A stretch of DNA of 64,000 bases, taken from contig CAZHPA010000001.1 in assembly GCA_964533945.1 (NCBI GenBank), positions 124,001 to 188,000 of the forward strand. The letters are read 5' to 3'. Within the stretch, counting starts at the first letter, position 1. Each line of letters starts with the position of its first letter. A program made the position numbers and the translations under genes. This document shows positions 51,994 to 60,910 of the stretch, in pieces. The notes under the pieces were generated by a model. That model worked only from the letters and a program-made list of their open reading frames with translations, was not told where the DNA came from and did no database searches. Origin of the DNA: CAZHPA01 sp964533945 (GTDB taxonomy: Bacteria; Bacillota; Clostridia; Lachnospirales; WRBF01).

Positions 51994-54900
51994 ATGGTGA
52001 ACAAAAAGATTTTGGCATACCTTTTGGCATTTATTATGTGCTTTACATATGTGCCAACTTTAGCTTTCGCTGACCAATCAGCACAAGAAGAAGCAATAGT
52101 TTCTAATGCTGAAGCTGAAGAAGGCATTGTTGAAGAACAACCAGAAGAAAATGCCGAAGAAAATGCAGAAGTTGCAGAGCAACAAGCAACTATTAGTCCC
52201 TTAAATGGAAAAGTTAATTTAGCTTTAAACAAGTCTGTGCAAGCAAACGGACATGAAGGCTCCAACCTTACAATTGAAAAAGCTTTTGATGGAGATGCTA
52301 CAACAAGATGGGCGAGTGCAAACGGGGTCGACCAAAAATGGATTCAAATTGACTTAGGTCAAGAAGAAACTATTACTGAAATTATTATTAATTGGGAAAG
52401 ACGCAACGCAACAGACTACAAACTTTACATATCAAACGACACAGAAGATTTTGGAGAACCTGTTTTTGTTGGAACAGAACCTTCGCAAACATATAAAGAA
52501 GAAATAGTATTGTCTGCTCCTGTTGATGGAAGATACGTTAAATTAGTTATAGACGATTTCCAACTAGCAGATATTGGCGGCGGAGTTGATTGGGACACTG
52601 TTTCAATATACGAATTTGAAGTTTATGGAGAAAATACTACTCCAGTTAATCCAGTTGAAAAAGTTAACTTAGCTTTAAATAAACCTGCTTCTTCAAGCGG
52701 TGATGAAGCTGGAAGCGTTGCTGCAGCATATGCTTTTGATGGCATTACAGACAGAGCTAACAGAAGAACAAGATGGGGAAGCAATACAGGAATTAACCAA
52801 AAATGGCTTCAAGTTGATTTAGAAGAAGAAAGAGTAATTACAGATTTTGCTATTGATTGGGAAAGAAGAAATGCAAACGACTATAAAATTGTTGTTTCAA
52901 CAGACGGAACTGATTGGACAGAAGTTTATGCACAAACAGAATTACCAACAGAGTTTAAAGAAACTATAATTTTAGAATCACCAGTTGCTGCAAGGTATAT
53001 AAAACTTGTTATAGACAACTTCATTGCAAATAGCGAAGGTATTGATTACCCAACAGTTTCTGTATATGAATTTGAAGTTTATGGGGAAGAACTTCCTGAA
53101 AACGTTAATTTGGCATTGAACAAATCTGCCTGGACAAATGGATACGAAGCTGCAACAAGTTTTACTGCAGATAAAGCTTTTGATGGAGTTATAAGCCGTC
53201 AATCAAGATGGGCAAGCTCAGTTGGAATTAACAAAAAACAACTTCAAGTTGACTTAGGGCAAGAAGAAACAGTTCAAGAATTTATAATTGAATGGGAAAG
53301 ACGCAATGCAACAGATTATAAAATAATTACATCAATCGACGGAGAAAATTGGCAAACTGTATTTACAAAAACAATAGCGCCAACAACTCTTAGAGAAAAA
53401 ATAACACTTCCAAATTCAATTAGAGCAAGATACATTGAACTTGATATAGAAAATTTCTTATCAAATAGCGATGGTGTTGATTGGGCAACAGTTTCTGTTT
53501 ACGAATTTGAAGTATATCAAAGACCATCAAAAGTTACGAGCGATGCAACAGCTGCTCAAGTTGCAGCAGAAATAACTGCACCTGTAATTTTGGCAACAAA
53601 TACTAAAATGACTATGCCAGAAGTTCCTGCAGGATTTGAAATTGAATTTATTGGCGCAGACTTTGAACAAATTATTGATAGAGATTTAACAATACATAAA
53701 CCTTTAGTTAACATGGAAGTTACAATGAACTTCAGAATTAAAAAAGGTGACGAAATTGCAGAAACCGAAGAACTAAAAACTATAGTTCCGGGCTTATATG
53801 AAGGCAAAGGCGAAAATGCAAAACCTCAAGTTATTCCTGAGCTTAAAGAATGGTATGGACATAACGGAAACTTTGCAACATCAGCTTCAAGCAAAATCGT
53901 TTTAGACTCTAAAGACGAAGCTAAATTAAGCCCTATGGCTACAGAATTTGCAGCTGACTATAAAGATATAACAGGAAACGACATTCAAATAGTTACTGGA
54001 ACATCTGCTTCTGCAAACGATTTCTTCTTCACATTAGTAGAAGGCGAAGGGCTTAAAAAAGAAGGCTATTTCATGGAAATAGCAGACGGAATTAAAATAG
54101 AAGCAGCGCACGAAATTGGAGCATTTTGGTCAACAAGAACAATTCTTCAAATTTTAAAACAAACCGGAACAACAATTCCAAAAGGATTAGTTAGAGATTA
54201 CCCACGTGATGAAGTAAGAGGGTTTATGCTTGACGTTGCAAGAAAACCTTTTGGCTTAGACTTTGTATATGAAGTTATGAAAAATATGGCATGGTATAAA
54301 ATGAACGACTTCCATATACATTTAAATGACAACTACATTTTCTTAGAAAGATACAGCAATGTAGGGGAAAATCCAATGGATGCTTATTCAGGCTTTAGGC
54401 TTGAATCTGACAAAACTTCACAAGACGGAACAGTAAAGTTAACTTCAGAAGATTTGTATTATACTAAGGAACAATTTGGAAACCTTATTGATTATTCAAA
54501 AGTACTTGGCGTTAACATAATTCCTGAATTTGATATGCCTGCCCATTCTTTACCATTCACAAGAATAAGACCAGACTTAAAAGTTGGTTCGGTTGGAAGA
54601 CAAGCAGACCATATTGATGTTAGAAAACCAGAAGCATTGCCTTTTGCAAAATCTATTTTTGAAGAATATATGTCTGGTGAAAATCCTGTTTTCAGACAAG
54701 ACACAATAGTTCACATTGGAACAGACGAATTTACAATTGAAAACGATTTACAAAACGGCAGAGAAGCATTTAGGTCATTTACAGATAACATGATTGAATA
54801 TGTTCAAGATACAGGCAGACAAGTTCGTCTTTGGGGTGCGCTAAGCTATGCACCAGGAACAACTCCTGTACGTTCTGAAAATGTTCAAATGAATATTTGG

Positions 54901-57900
54901 TCATATGGGTTCTCAATACCTTCAGATATGTATAAACAAGGCTATAAATTAATTAACACGCTTGATAGCGGTGGCTTGTATATAGTTCCTGATGCCGGCT
55001 ACTATGGCGACTACTTAAATGCAGAATATTTATACAACAGCTGGAAATCAAACAATTTTGGCGGAACAAATATTCCAATAGGTTCAACTCAATTTTTAGG
55101 TGGAACATTTGCTCTTTGGAATGACATGGTTGATAAGAGTGAAAACGGTTTAACAAACATAGATATTTATGACCGTATTTATGGTCCAATTCCGGCTTTG
55201 GCTGAAAAATTATGGGGCTACGGTAAAGACAAAACTTACAACCAAATGGTTGCTTTATCTAAAATAACAGCACAAGCACCAAGAACAAACCCATACTTAA
55301 CTGAAAAATCCGAAACTAACAAAGCTTTAAGCTATGATTTTAATTCAGAAAATATAACAGATAATTCAGGCAACCAAAATAACGTTTTAAACAAAGTTAA
55401 TGTTGAAACAACTTCTGGCAAAAACGGAAACGGTCTTCAATTAAAAGGCGGCGAAAGCTATGTTGAAACGCCTATTATGAACTTAGGGCTTGAAAATCCA
55501 ATTGAATTTTGGGTTAAAAAAGACGCAACAGGCTATGCAGAAGAACAAATTTTATTTGAATCAACAAAAGACTTTGAAGTTGAAGCAATAAGAATTAAGG
55601 CAGTTCAAAAAGGAACAGGTAAGTTCGGTTTCTCAAGAGGTGTTGTTGATTATTCATTCGACTATGCATTACCTGAAAATGAATGGGTTAAAATTAGGCT
55701 TTCAAGTGAATTAAAACAATCAACATTAACTGTTACAAACGCTTATGGAGAAACAAACACATTTACTTTAAATAAACAAATAACAGGCGGCTTCAATGCA
55801 ACATTAGTTACACCTATGCAAAGAATAGGAAGCAAAACTAATTCTTTCAAAGGCATTATAGATGATTTAACAGTATATTATGGCGAAAACTTAGAAGAAG
55901 CTATTGCTAAAAATGATACAAAAGTTGAATCTGCATACACACCTGCAACATGGGCAGCATTTGCTGAAGCATTACAAAATGCAGAAACAGTTTTAAACAA
56001 CCCTTCTGCAACTAAAGAAGAAATTAAAGCTGCAATATCTGCTTTAAAAACAGCAAGCTCACGCCTTGTTAGACAACAAGCTGCATTTACAATTTCAGTT
56101 TCAAAAGAAATTCAAAACGGAATTGTTCAAGTTAGCAAAAACGCAGCAGTTGATGGCGACCAAATAACTATTACTGCAATTCCTAATACAGGTTATAAAT
56201 TAAAACAAAACGGCTTAAGAGCAAATAACATTTTAATTGAAAACGGAAGCTTTAAAATGCCAGAAACAAACGTTGTTATTTATGCACAATTTGAATTAGC
56301 AGCAGAAAACGAACTTCAAGGTGCTATTTCATTAAGCAAAACTAAACCTCAAGCTGGCGATGTATTAACTATTGTTAAATCAAATATTAACGCAAGCGAC
56401 TTAACGTATCAATGGATTAGAATTGATTCAAGCACAGGCAAAGAAACAGTAATATCAGGAGCAACAGGCGATAGTTACACAGTAGTTTTAGCAGATGAAC
56501 GTAATAAAATTAAAGCTGTTGTAACAAGCGCAACAAAAACAGGTGCTTTGGAAACTCCTGTTTCAGAAACAATTGGAAGTATATATGAACTTCCACTTGC
56601 AGGCTTAACGGCAATAGCAGGAACAGAACATGCAAATAGCGGAACATTAGGCGACGGTCCTGCAAAATTTGCAATAGACAACAACCCGGATTCATGGTGG
56701 CATACAAACTATGCAGGTGGTACGAAACCAACAGCTGCTCAAAAATGGATTAGCATTGGTTTAGGCAAATTAACACCTGTTGCAGGAATTAGATATTTAC
56801 CACGCCCTAATGCTGGTGCTAATGGCAACATAAAGAAAGGCGAAATTAGAATTAGCGACGATAACGGCGCAACTTACAAAACAATTAAAACTTTTGACAA
56901 TTGGGTAACAACAGGCTGGAACGAAATAGCATTCCCAACAGTATATGCAACTCATGTTATGATTTTTGCAACAGACACAAACAACAACGATCATGCAGCA
57001 GCATCTGAAATAAGGATTTTAGCTTCATCAGAACAAGTTGAAGGTTCTTATAAAGTAGAAGTTGACAACAGCATAATCGGTGGTATTGTAACTTCATCAA
57101 CAGCTATAGCAAAAGCGGGAGAAACTGTTAACGTTTCAACAATTGCTGCAGGCGGATATGAATTAGTTCAAGGAAGCCTTAAATACAACGGAACTGCTAT
57201 AGTAGGAAACTCATTTGTAATGCCTTCTGAAAACGTTGTTTTAACTGCTAAATTTAGAAAATTATCAGACCCAGTAGGCACTGCAACTTTAACAGTAGGA
57301 GAAGCAACTGGTAAAGCAGGCGAAACAGTAACTGTTAAATTAAACTTAGAAAACAACCCAGGCATTAGCGCTATGGTGCTTAAGCTTGAATATGACAAAA
57401 CTAAACTTGTTCCTGCAGGTTATGTAAAACATGGAATGTTTGCTGAAACAGGAACATCGTTTGTATCAAACTATAATGAACCAGGAAAAACTCCAGCGCA
57501 ACTTGATTATTTAACTTTTGTTTGGGGAAATCACGAAGATATAAGTGTAGATGGCGATATTCTTTCTGTTAGTTTCCAAGTTAAACCGGGAACAGTTGTT
57601 GGAGATACTCCGCTTACAGTTAGCTACAAACCAGGCGGAATTTCAAATGAAACATATGAAGATGTTGAAATTACTTGCACTCCTGGAAAAGTAGTTGTTG
57701 AAGAAGGCGGCTCTGAAATTCTTTACGGCGACGTTAACCAAGACGGTGAAGTAAATACAGCAGACGTAGTTTTACTACTTCAATATTTAGCTAAATGGGC
57801 ATCTGCTACAAATGAAATTACAGCTAACGGCTTACTTGCTGCAGACACAGTTGCTGACAACGTTATTGATACTAAAGACTTAGTTAAATTATTCCAAGCA

Positions 57901-57957
57901 ACATCAAATTGGAAAAATGTTGTTCTTGGAGACAGCAACTTTACACCTTTTGAATAA
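51994..57957 (+). CDS. Giant secreted GH20 beta-N-acetylhexosaminidase with cohesin and dockerin
   Basis: 1987 residues. A signal peptide (KKILAYLLAFIMCFTYVPT) and acidic linker (30-65) precede three F5/8C carbohydrate-binding domains (about 70-205, 215-365, 370-505), each with NATDYK/NANDYK-type cores. A GH20 N-domain (about 630-740) leads into the catalytic barrel (about 745-1090) with HIHLNDNY and the catalytic D911-E912 in VHIGTDEFT. A LamG-like fold, FIVAR (about 1300-1365), beta modules, a fourth F5/8C (about 1540-1680), a cohesin (about 1760-1895; ATLTVGEATGKAGETVTVKL) and a type-I-like dockerin (GDVNQDGEVNTADVVLLLQY) follow. It should release terminal GlcNAc or GalNAc from glycans. 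GAGGTAGGAAGG precedes the ATG. Confidence 0.93.
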   Translation: MVNKKILAYLLAFIMCFTYVPTLAFADQSAQEEAIVSNAEAEEGIVEEQPEENAEENAEVAEQQATISPLNGKVNLALNKSVQANGHEGSNLTIEKAFDGDATTRWASANGVDQKWIQIDLGQEETITEIIINWERRNATDYKLYISNDTEDFGEPVFVGTEPSQTYKEEIVLSAPVDGRYVKLVIDDFQLADIGGGVDWDTVSIYEFEVYGENTTPVNPVEKVNLALNKPASSSGDEAGSVAAAYAFDGITDRANRRTRWGSNTGINQKWLQVDLEEERVITDFAIDWERRNANDYKIVVSTDGTDWTEVYAQTELPTEFKETIILESPVAARYIKLVIDNFIANSEGIDYPTVSVYEFEVYGEELPENVNLALNKSAWTNGYEAATSFTADKAFDGVISRQSRWASSVGINKKQLQVDLGQEETVQEFIIEWERRNATDYKIITSIDGENWQTVFTKTIAPTTLREKITLPNSIRARYIELDIENFLSNSDGVDWATVSVYEFEVYQRPSKVTSDATAAQVAAEITAPVILATNTKMTMPEVPAGFEIEFIGADFEQIIDRDLTIHKPLVNMEVTMNFRIKKGDEIAETEELKTIVPGLYEGKGENAKPQVIPELKEWYGHNGNFATSASSKIVLDSKDEAKLSPMATEFAADYKDITGNDIQIVTGTSASANDFFFTLVEGEGLKKEGYFMEIADGIKIEAAHEIGAFWSTRTILQILKQTGTTIPKGLVRDYPRDEVRGFMLDVARKPFGLDFVYEVMKNMAWYKMNDFHIHLNDNYIFLERYSNVGENPMDAYSGFRLESDKTSQDGTVKLTSEDLYYTKEQFGNLIDYSKVLGVNIIPEFDMPAHSLPFTRIRPDLKVGSVGRQADHIDVRKPEALPFAKSIFEEYMSGENPVFRQDTIVHIGTDEFTIENDLQNGREAFRSFTDNMIEYVQDTGRQVRLWGALSYAPGTTPVRSENVQMNIWSYGFSIPSDMYKQGYKLINTLDSGGLYIVPDAGYYGDYLNAEYLYNSWKSNNFGGTNIPIGSTQFLGGTFALWNDMVDKSENGLTNIDIYDRIYGPIPALAEKLWGYGKDKTYNQMVALSKITAQAPRTNPYLTEKSETNKALSYDFNSENITDNSGNQNNVLNKVNVETTSGKNGNGLQLKGGESYVETPIMNLGLENPIEFWVKKDATGYAEEQILFESTKDFEVEAIRIKAVQKGTGKFGFSRGVVDYSFDYALPENEWVKIRLSSELKQSTLTVTNAYGETNTFTLNKQITGGFNATLVTPMQRIGSKTNSFKGIIDDLTVYYGENLEEAIAKNDTKVESAYTPATWAAFAEALQNAETVLNNPSATKEEIKAAISALKTASSRLVRQQAAFTISVSKEIQNGIVQVSKNAAVDGDQITITAIPNTGYKLKQNGLRANNILIENGSFKMPETNVVIYAQFELAAENELQGAISLSKTKPQAGDVLTIVKSNINASDLTYQWIRIDSSTGKETVISGATGDSYTVVLADERNKIKAVVTSATKTGALETPVSETIGSIYELPLAGLTAIAGTEHANSGTLGDGPAKFAIDNNPDSWWHTNYAGGTKPTAAQKWISIGLGKLTPVAGIRYLPRPNAGANGNIKKGEIRISDDNGATYKTIKTFDNWVTTGWNEIAFPTVYATHVMIFATDTNNNDHAAASEIRILASSEQVEGSYKVEVDNSIIGGIVTSSTAIAKAGETVNVSTIAAGGYELVQGSLKYNGTAIVGNSFVMPSENVVLTAKFRKLSDPVGTATLTVGEATGKAGETVTVKLNLENNPGISAMVLKLEYDKTKLVPAGYVKHGMFAETGTSFVSNYNEPGKTPAQLDYLTFVWGNHEDISVDGDILSVSFQVKPGTVVGDTPLTVSYKPGGISNETYEDVEITCTPGKVVVEEGGSEILYGDVNQDGEVNTADVVLLLQYLAKWASATNEITANGLLAADTVADNVIDTKDLVKLFQATSNWKNVVLGDSNFTPFE

Positions 57958-57963
57958 TTAATT

Positions 57964-57992
57964 ATAGCCACCCTGATGGGTGGCTATTTTTA
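57964..57992 (+). terminator. Terminator of the hexosaminidase gene
   Basis: ATAGCCACCC (57964-57973) pairs perfectly with GGGTGGCTAT (57978-57987) around TGAT, followed by TTTTTA. Confidence 0.92.
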
Positions 57993-58015
57993 TGAAAAAT
58001 GTATTTACTTTTATG

Positions 58016-59200
58016 TTATAAAGTATTTTTAATTTTTTGTGCTAATTTCTCAAATTGAGCAATTGACCTTTCAACCATTTCAGTTGAAAAACAAAATGCA
58101 ACTCTAAAATGTGTTTGGCAACCAAAAGCACCGCCGGGAACAAGCAATAAATTGAACTCTTTAGCCGCTTCGCAAAACTTTTTACCATCATTGCCTAAAG
58201 CACGCGGGAAAATATAAAATGCTCCTTGTGGTTTAACACATTCAAAGCCTAAACGCGTAAACGTATTATATAATAAATTCATGTTTTGTTCATAAACGGT
58301 CATATCAACGTTTACGTTAATGCACTTTGCAACAACACGCTGAAACATAGATGGCGCATTAACATAGCCTAAAATTCGGTTTGAAACACTAAGTGCAACA
58401 ACAGCTTCGTCGAAACAGTCAAGGTTGGAAGAAATAACAATATACCCAATTCTTTCGCCCGGCAACGACAAAGACTTACTAAAAGAATATACAACAAATG
58501 AATTTTTATAATATTTTGTTATAAAGGGAACAAAAACATCTCCATATACAAGCTGTCTGTATGGTTCATCTGAAATTAAATATATATCGGTTGAAAATTC
58601 GTTTTGTTTACGATATAAAATGTCTGATAACGTTTTTAATGTTTGTTCTGAATAAACTGCACCACTTGGATTGTTTGGGCTATTAACAATTACAGCTTTT
58701 GTTCTTTTAGTTATTTTTTGTTCAAATTCTTCAAGGTTTGGTTGGAATGTTTCTGTGTTTGCTGAAACAACAACTATTTTCCCGTCCATATTTGAAACGT
58801 AATTTGCATATTCCCCAAAATAAGGAGCAAACAAAATAACTTCATCCGCAGGATTTAAAATAGATTTTAAAACAACATTGAGCCCTCCTGCAGCGCCAAC
58901 GGTCATAATAATATTTTTTTGGGTAAAAGATGTATTGTGCTTATCGTTTAAGTGTTGTGCAATTTTTTGCCGAACATCTTCGTGACCCGAATTGTTCATA
59001 TATGCGTGAATATTTGGCTGACGCAAAGCTTCTACAATTGCTTCACTAATAGCACTTGGTGGTTCTGCATTTGGATTTCCCAAGCTAAAATCAAAAACAT
59101 TCTCTTTGCCGTAAATTGCGGCAAGGCGTTCTCCTTCTTCAAACATAGCTCTAATTATTGAGCTGTTTGCAACTAGAGATTTCATTTTTTCTGCTATCAT
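58016..59200 (-). CDS. Class I/II pyridoxal-phosphate aminotransferase
   Basis: 394 residues. Cofactor and substrate motifs appear in order: DFSLGNPNAEPP, the Asn/Gly segment MTVGAAGGLNVVLKS, IVNSPNNPSGAVYSEQ, YLISDEPYRQLVYGD and VYSFSKSLSLPGERIGYI with the PLP lysine, then FRVAFCFS with the carboxylate-binding arginine. It transfers amino groups between an amino acid and a 2-oxo acid in the cytoplasm; aspartate- or aromatic-type substrates are likely but cannot be resolved here. GGGGTGG precedes the ATG. It is 22 bases downstream of the MCP gene on the same strand, an unusual pairing without obvious functional link. Confidence 0.94.
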   Translation of the reverse strand: MIAEKMKSLVANSSIIRAMFEEGERLAAIYGKENVFDFSLGNPNAEPPSAISEAIVEALRQPNIHAYMNNSGHEDVRQKIAQHLNDKHNTSFTQKNIIMTVGAAGGLNVVLKSILNPADEVILFAPYFGEYANYVSNMDGKIVVVSANTETFQPNLEEFEQKITKRTKAVIVNSPNNPSGAVYSEQTLKTLSDILYRKQNEFSTDIYLISDEPYRQLVYGDVFVPFITKYYKNSFVVYSFSKSLSLPGERIGYIVISSNLDCFDEAVVALSVSNRILGYVNAPSMFQRVVAKCINVNVDMTVYEQNMNLLYNTFTRLGFECVKPQGAFYIFPRALGNDGKKFCEAAKEFNLLLVPGGAFGCQTHFRVAFCFSTEMVERSIAQFEKLAQKIKNTL

Positions 59201-59222
59201 TTTTTACCACCCCTTGTAAAAA

Positions 59223-60836
59223 TTATTTAGATTTAATTATAAAATCAGTTAAGTTTAAAATTTGGTGAATAAGGTTATCGGCAGCTTGAACAGCCTCTTT
59301 TGTTGTAGTTTCAAAAGAATACATAGTGGAAGAAAGCTTATCTGAAGTTAACATTAACTGATTTACAGATTGAACTTGTTCTGAAGTATTGCCTGAAATT
59401 TCGGTTATTATATTATTCATCTCACCAGATTTTTCAACGACTTTGAATAATGAATTTGCCGTTTCCTTTGCAATTTTTGCGCCGTTATTTACAGCTTCAA
59501 TAGAACTTTCTATTAACTTGGTTGTATCTTTAGCGGCATCGGCACTTTTTGTTGCAAGGTTTCTAACTTCTTCAGCAACAACAGCAAAGCCTTTTCCGGC
59601 AGTTCCTGCTCTTGCTGCTTCAACAGCAGCGTTTAATGCCAATAAATTCGTTTGGAATGCAATGTCTTCAATAGTTTTAATTATTTTGCCAATTTCAGAT
59701 GATTTTAAATTTATTTCTTTCATAGCTTCTAAAAGCTGTTCCATTTGTGAGTTGCTTGCTTTAACCATTTCTATTGATTCAAGCGAAACATTACGCACTT
59801 TTTCAGTATGGTTTGAATTCTCGGAAGCTTGATTCAAAATTTCTCCAACAGAATGTGCTTGCGTATCAATTAATTGAGCTTGTTGAACTATTGCGCTTGA
59901 AAGAGTTTCTGTATTTTTCGAAACAGAAATTGCGGTTTGCTTTAAATCTAGGCAAGATTCGCATACAGAATTTAATAAATTACTATTTTTAGCAAGAACA
60001 ATTAACTCTGTTACATCTTCCACAACTTCAACGTGGCCTATTTTATTTCTTGCCGAATCATAAATATAACCAAGTTTAACTTGGTAATTATTGCCTCCAC
60101 TTACAAATTCGGTATGGCTCTTTCCGCTCTTTAATGCGCGTATGCCGCATTTTTCAGTATCGCAAATATCTGCTTTCCAATTGCTGCAAGGCAAGCCGTA
60201 TAAAGATTCCCTTTTGGCTTTAATCATATCTTCTGTAGATTTGTTAACAAAAATCCAGTTACCATTAATATCTGTTGCAGAAATAGGGAAAGGTATTGCA
60301 TCTAATATACCAATGTATTTTTGAATACTGTATTTTAAGTCTTCTAATTCCTCATTTTTTTGGCTTAACATTGAAACGTATTCGGGGGTTGAAGTTATGT
60401 TTATGACAGGAACTTCAATAGGTTTAATTTCCTCTTTTTTAGCTAAAAGTTCCTCAAAAATGTTGGTAAATACTTCCACTTGCCCGATTTTATCTTGATT
60501 TTTGTTATGAAGCAAGCTTGCATTAACTTGGTACTTGTTTCCTTTAAATTCACATAAAGTTTGCCCGTTTCCTTGACTGCTTTGACCATCTTTAAGGGTG
60601 TTGCGATATTTTCCATAAGCTTGCTCTCGGTCATAGCCAACCATTTTTTCCATTTGCTTGTTAATAAATGTCCATTTTCCATCATTGTCTGTTACGGAAA
60701 CAGAAACGGGCATTGCGTCTAAAATATCAGCATATGTTTTTAACTTTTTTTCAAGTTTGTTGCTTCTTATCATTAAAACCGCACAAATGATAGCTAATAT
60801 AATTGATGTTACAGCGCAACCAATAATTATTAACAT
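59223..60836 (-). CDS. Methyl-accepting chemotaxis protein with two PAS domains
   Basis: 537 residues. One N-terminal membrane helix (about 3-25) leaves no extracytoplasmic sensor. Two PAS-type domains (about 35-125 and 170-275) share the pattern DAMPVSVSVTDNDGKWTFIN / DAIPFPISATDINGNWIFVN, which suggests an internal duplication. The second holds a Cys pair in WKADICDTEKCGIRAL that could bind a metal or haem. The MCP signalling hairpin is typical: KTIEDIAFQTNLLALNAAVE and AGTAGKGFAVVAEEVRNLA. HAMP is absent. It should sense a cytoplasmic or redox signal and drive CheA; the CheB-like protein at 15 kb could modify it. Confidence 0.92.
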   Translation of the reverse strand: MLIIIGCAVTSIILAIICAVLMIRSNKLEKKLKTYADILDAMPVSVSVTDNDGKWTFINKQMEKMVGYDREQAYGKYRNTLKDGQSSQGNGQTLCEFKGNKYQVNASLLHNKNQDKIGQVEVFTNIFEELLAKKEEIKPIEVPVINITSTPEYVSMLSQKNEELEDLKYSIQKYIGILDAIPFPISATDINGNWIFVNKSTEDMIKAKRESLYGLPCSNWKADICDTEKCGIRALKSGKSHTEFVSGGNNYQVKLGYIYDSARNKIGHVEVVEDVTELIVLAKNSNLLNSVCESCLDLKQTAISVSKNTETLSSAIVQQAQLIDTQAHSVGEILNQASENSNHTEKVRNVSLESIEMVKASNSQMEQLLEAMKEINLKSSEIGKIIKTIEDIAFQTNLLALNAAVEAARAGTAGKGFAVVAEEVRNLATKSADAAKDTTKLIESSIEAVNNGAKIAKETANSLFKVVEKSGEMNNIITEISGNTSEQVQSVNQLMLTSDKLSSTMYSFETTTKEAVQAADNLIHQILNLTDFIIKSK

Positions 60837-60910
60837 AAATCAAACTCCCCCTTTGTTTTTTAGTTTTCTAAATTAATTTAGCATAATTTTGAAACAAAAT
60901 CAATGATGTT

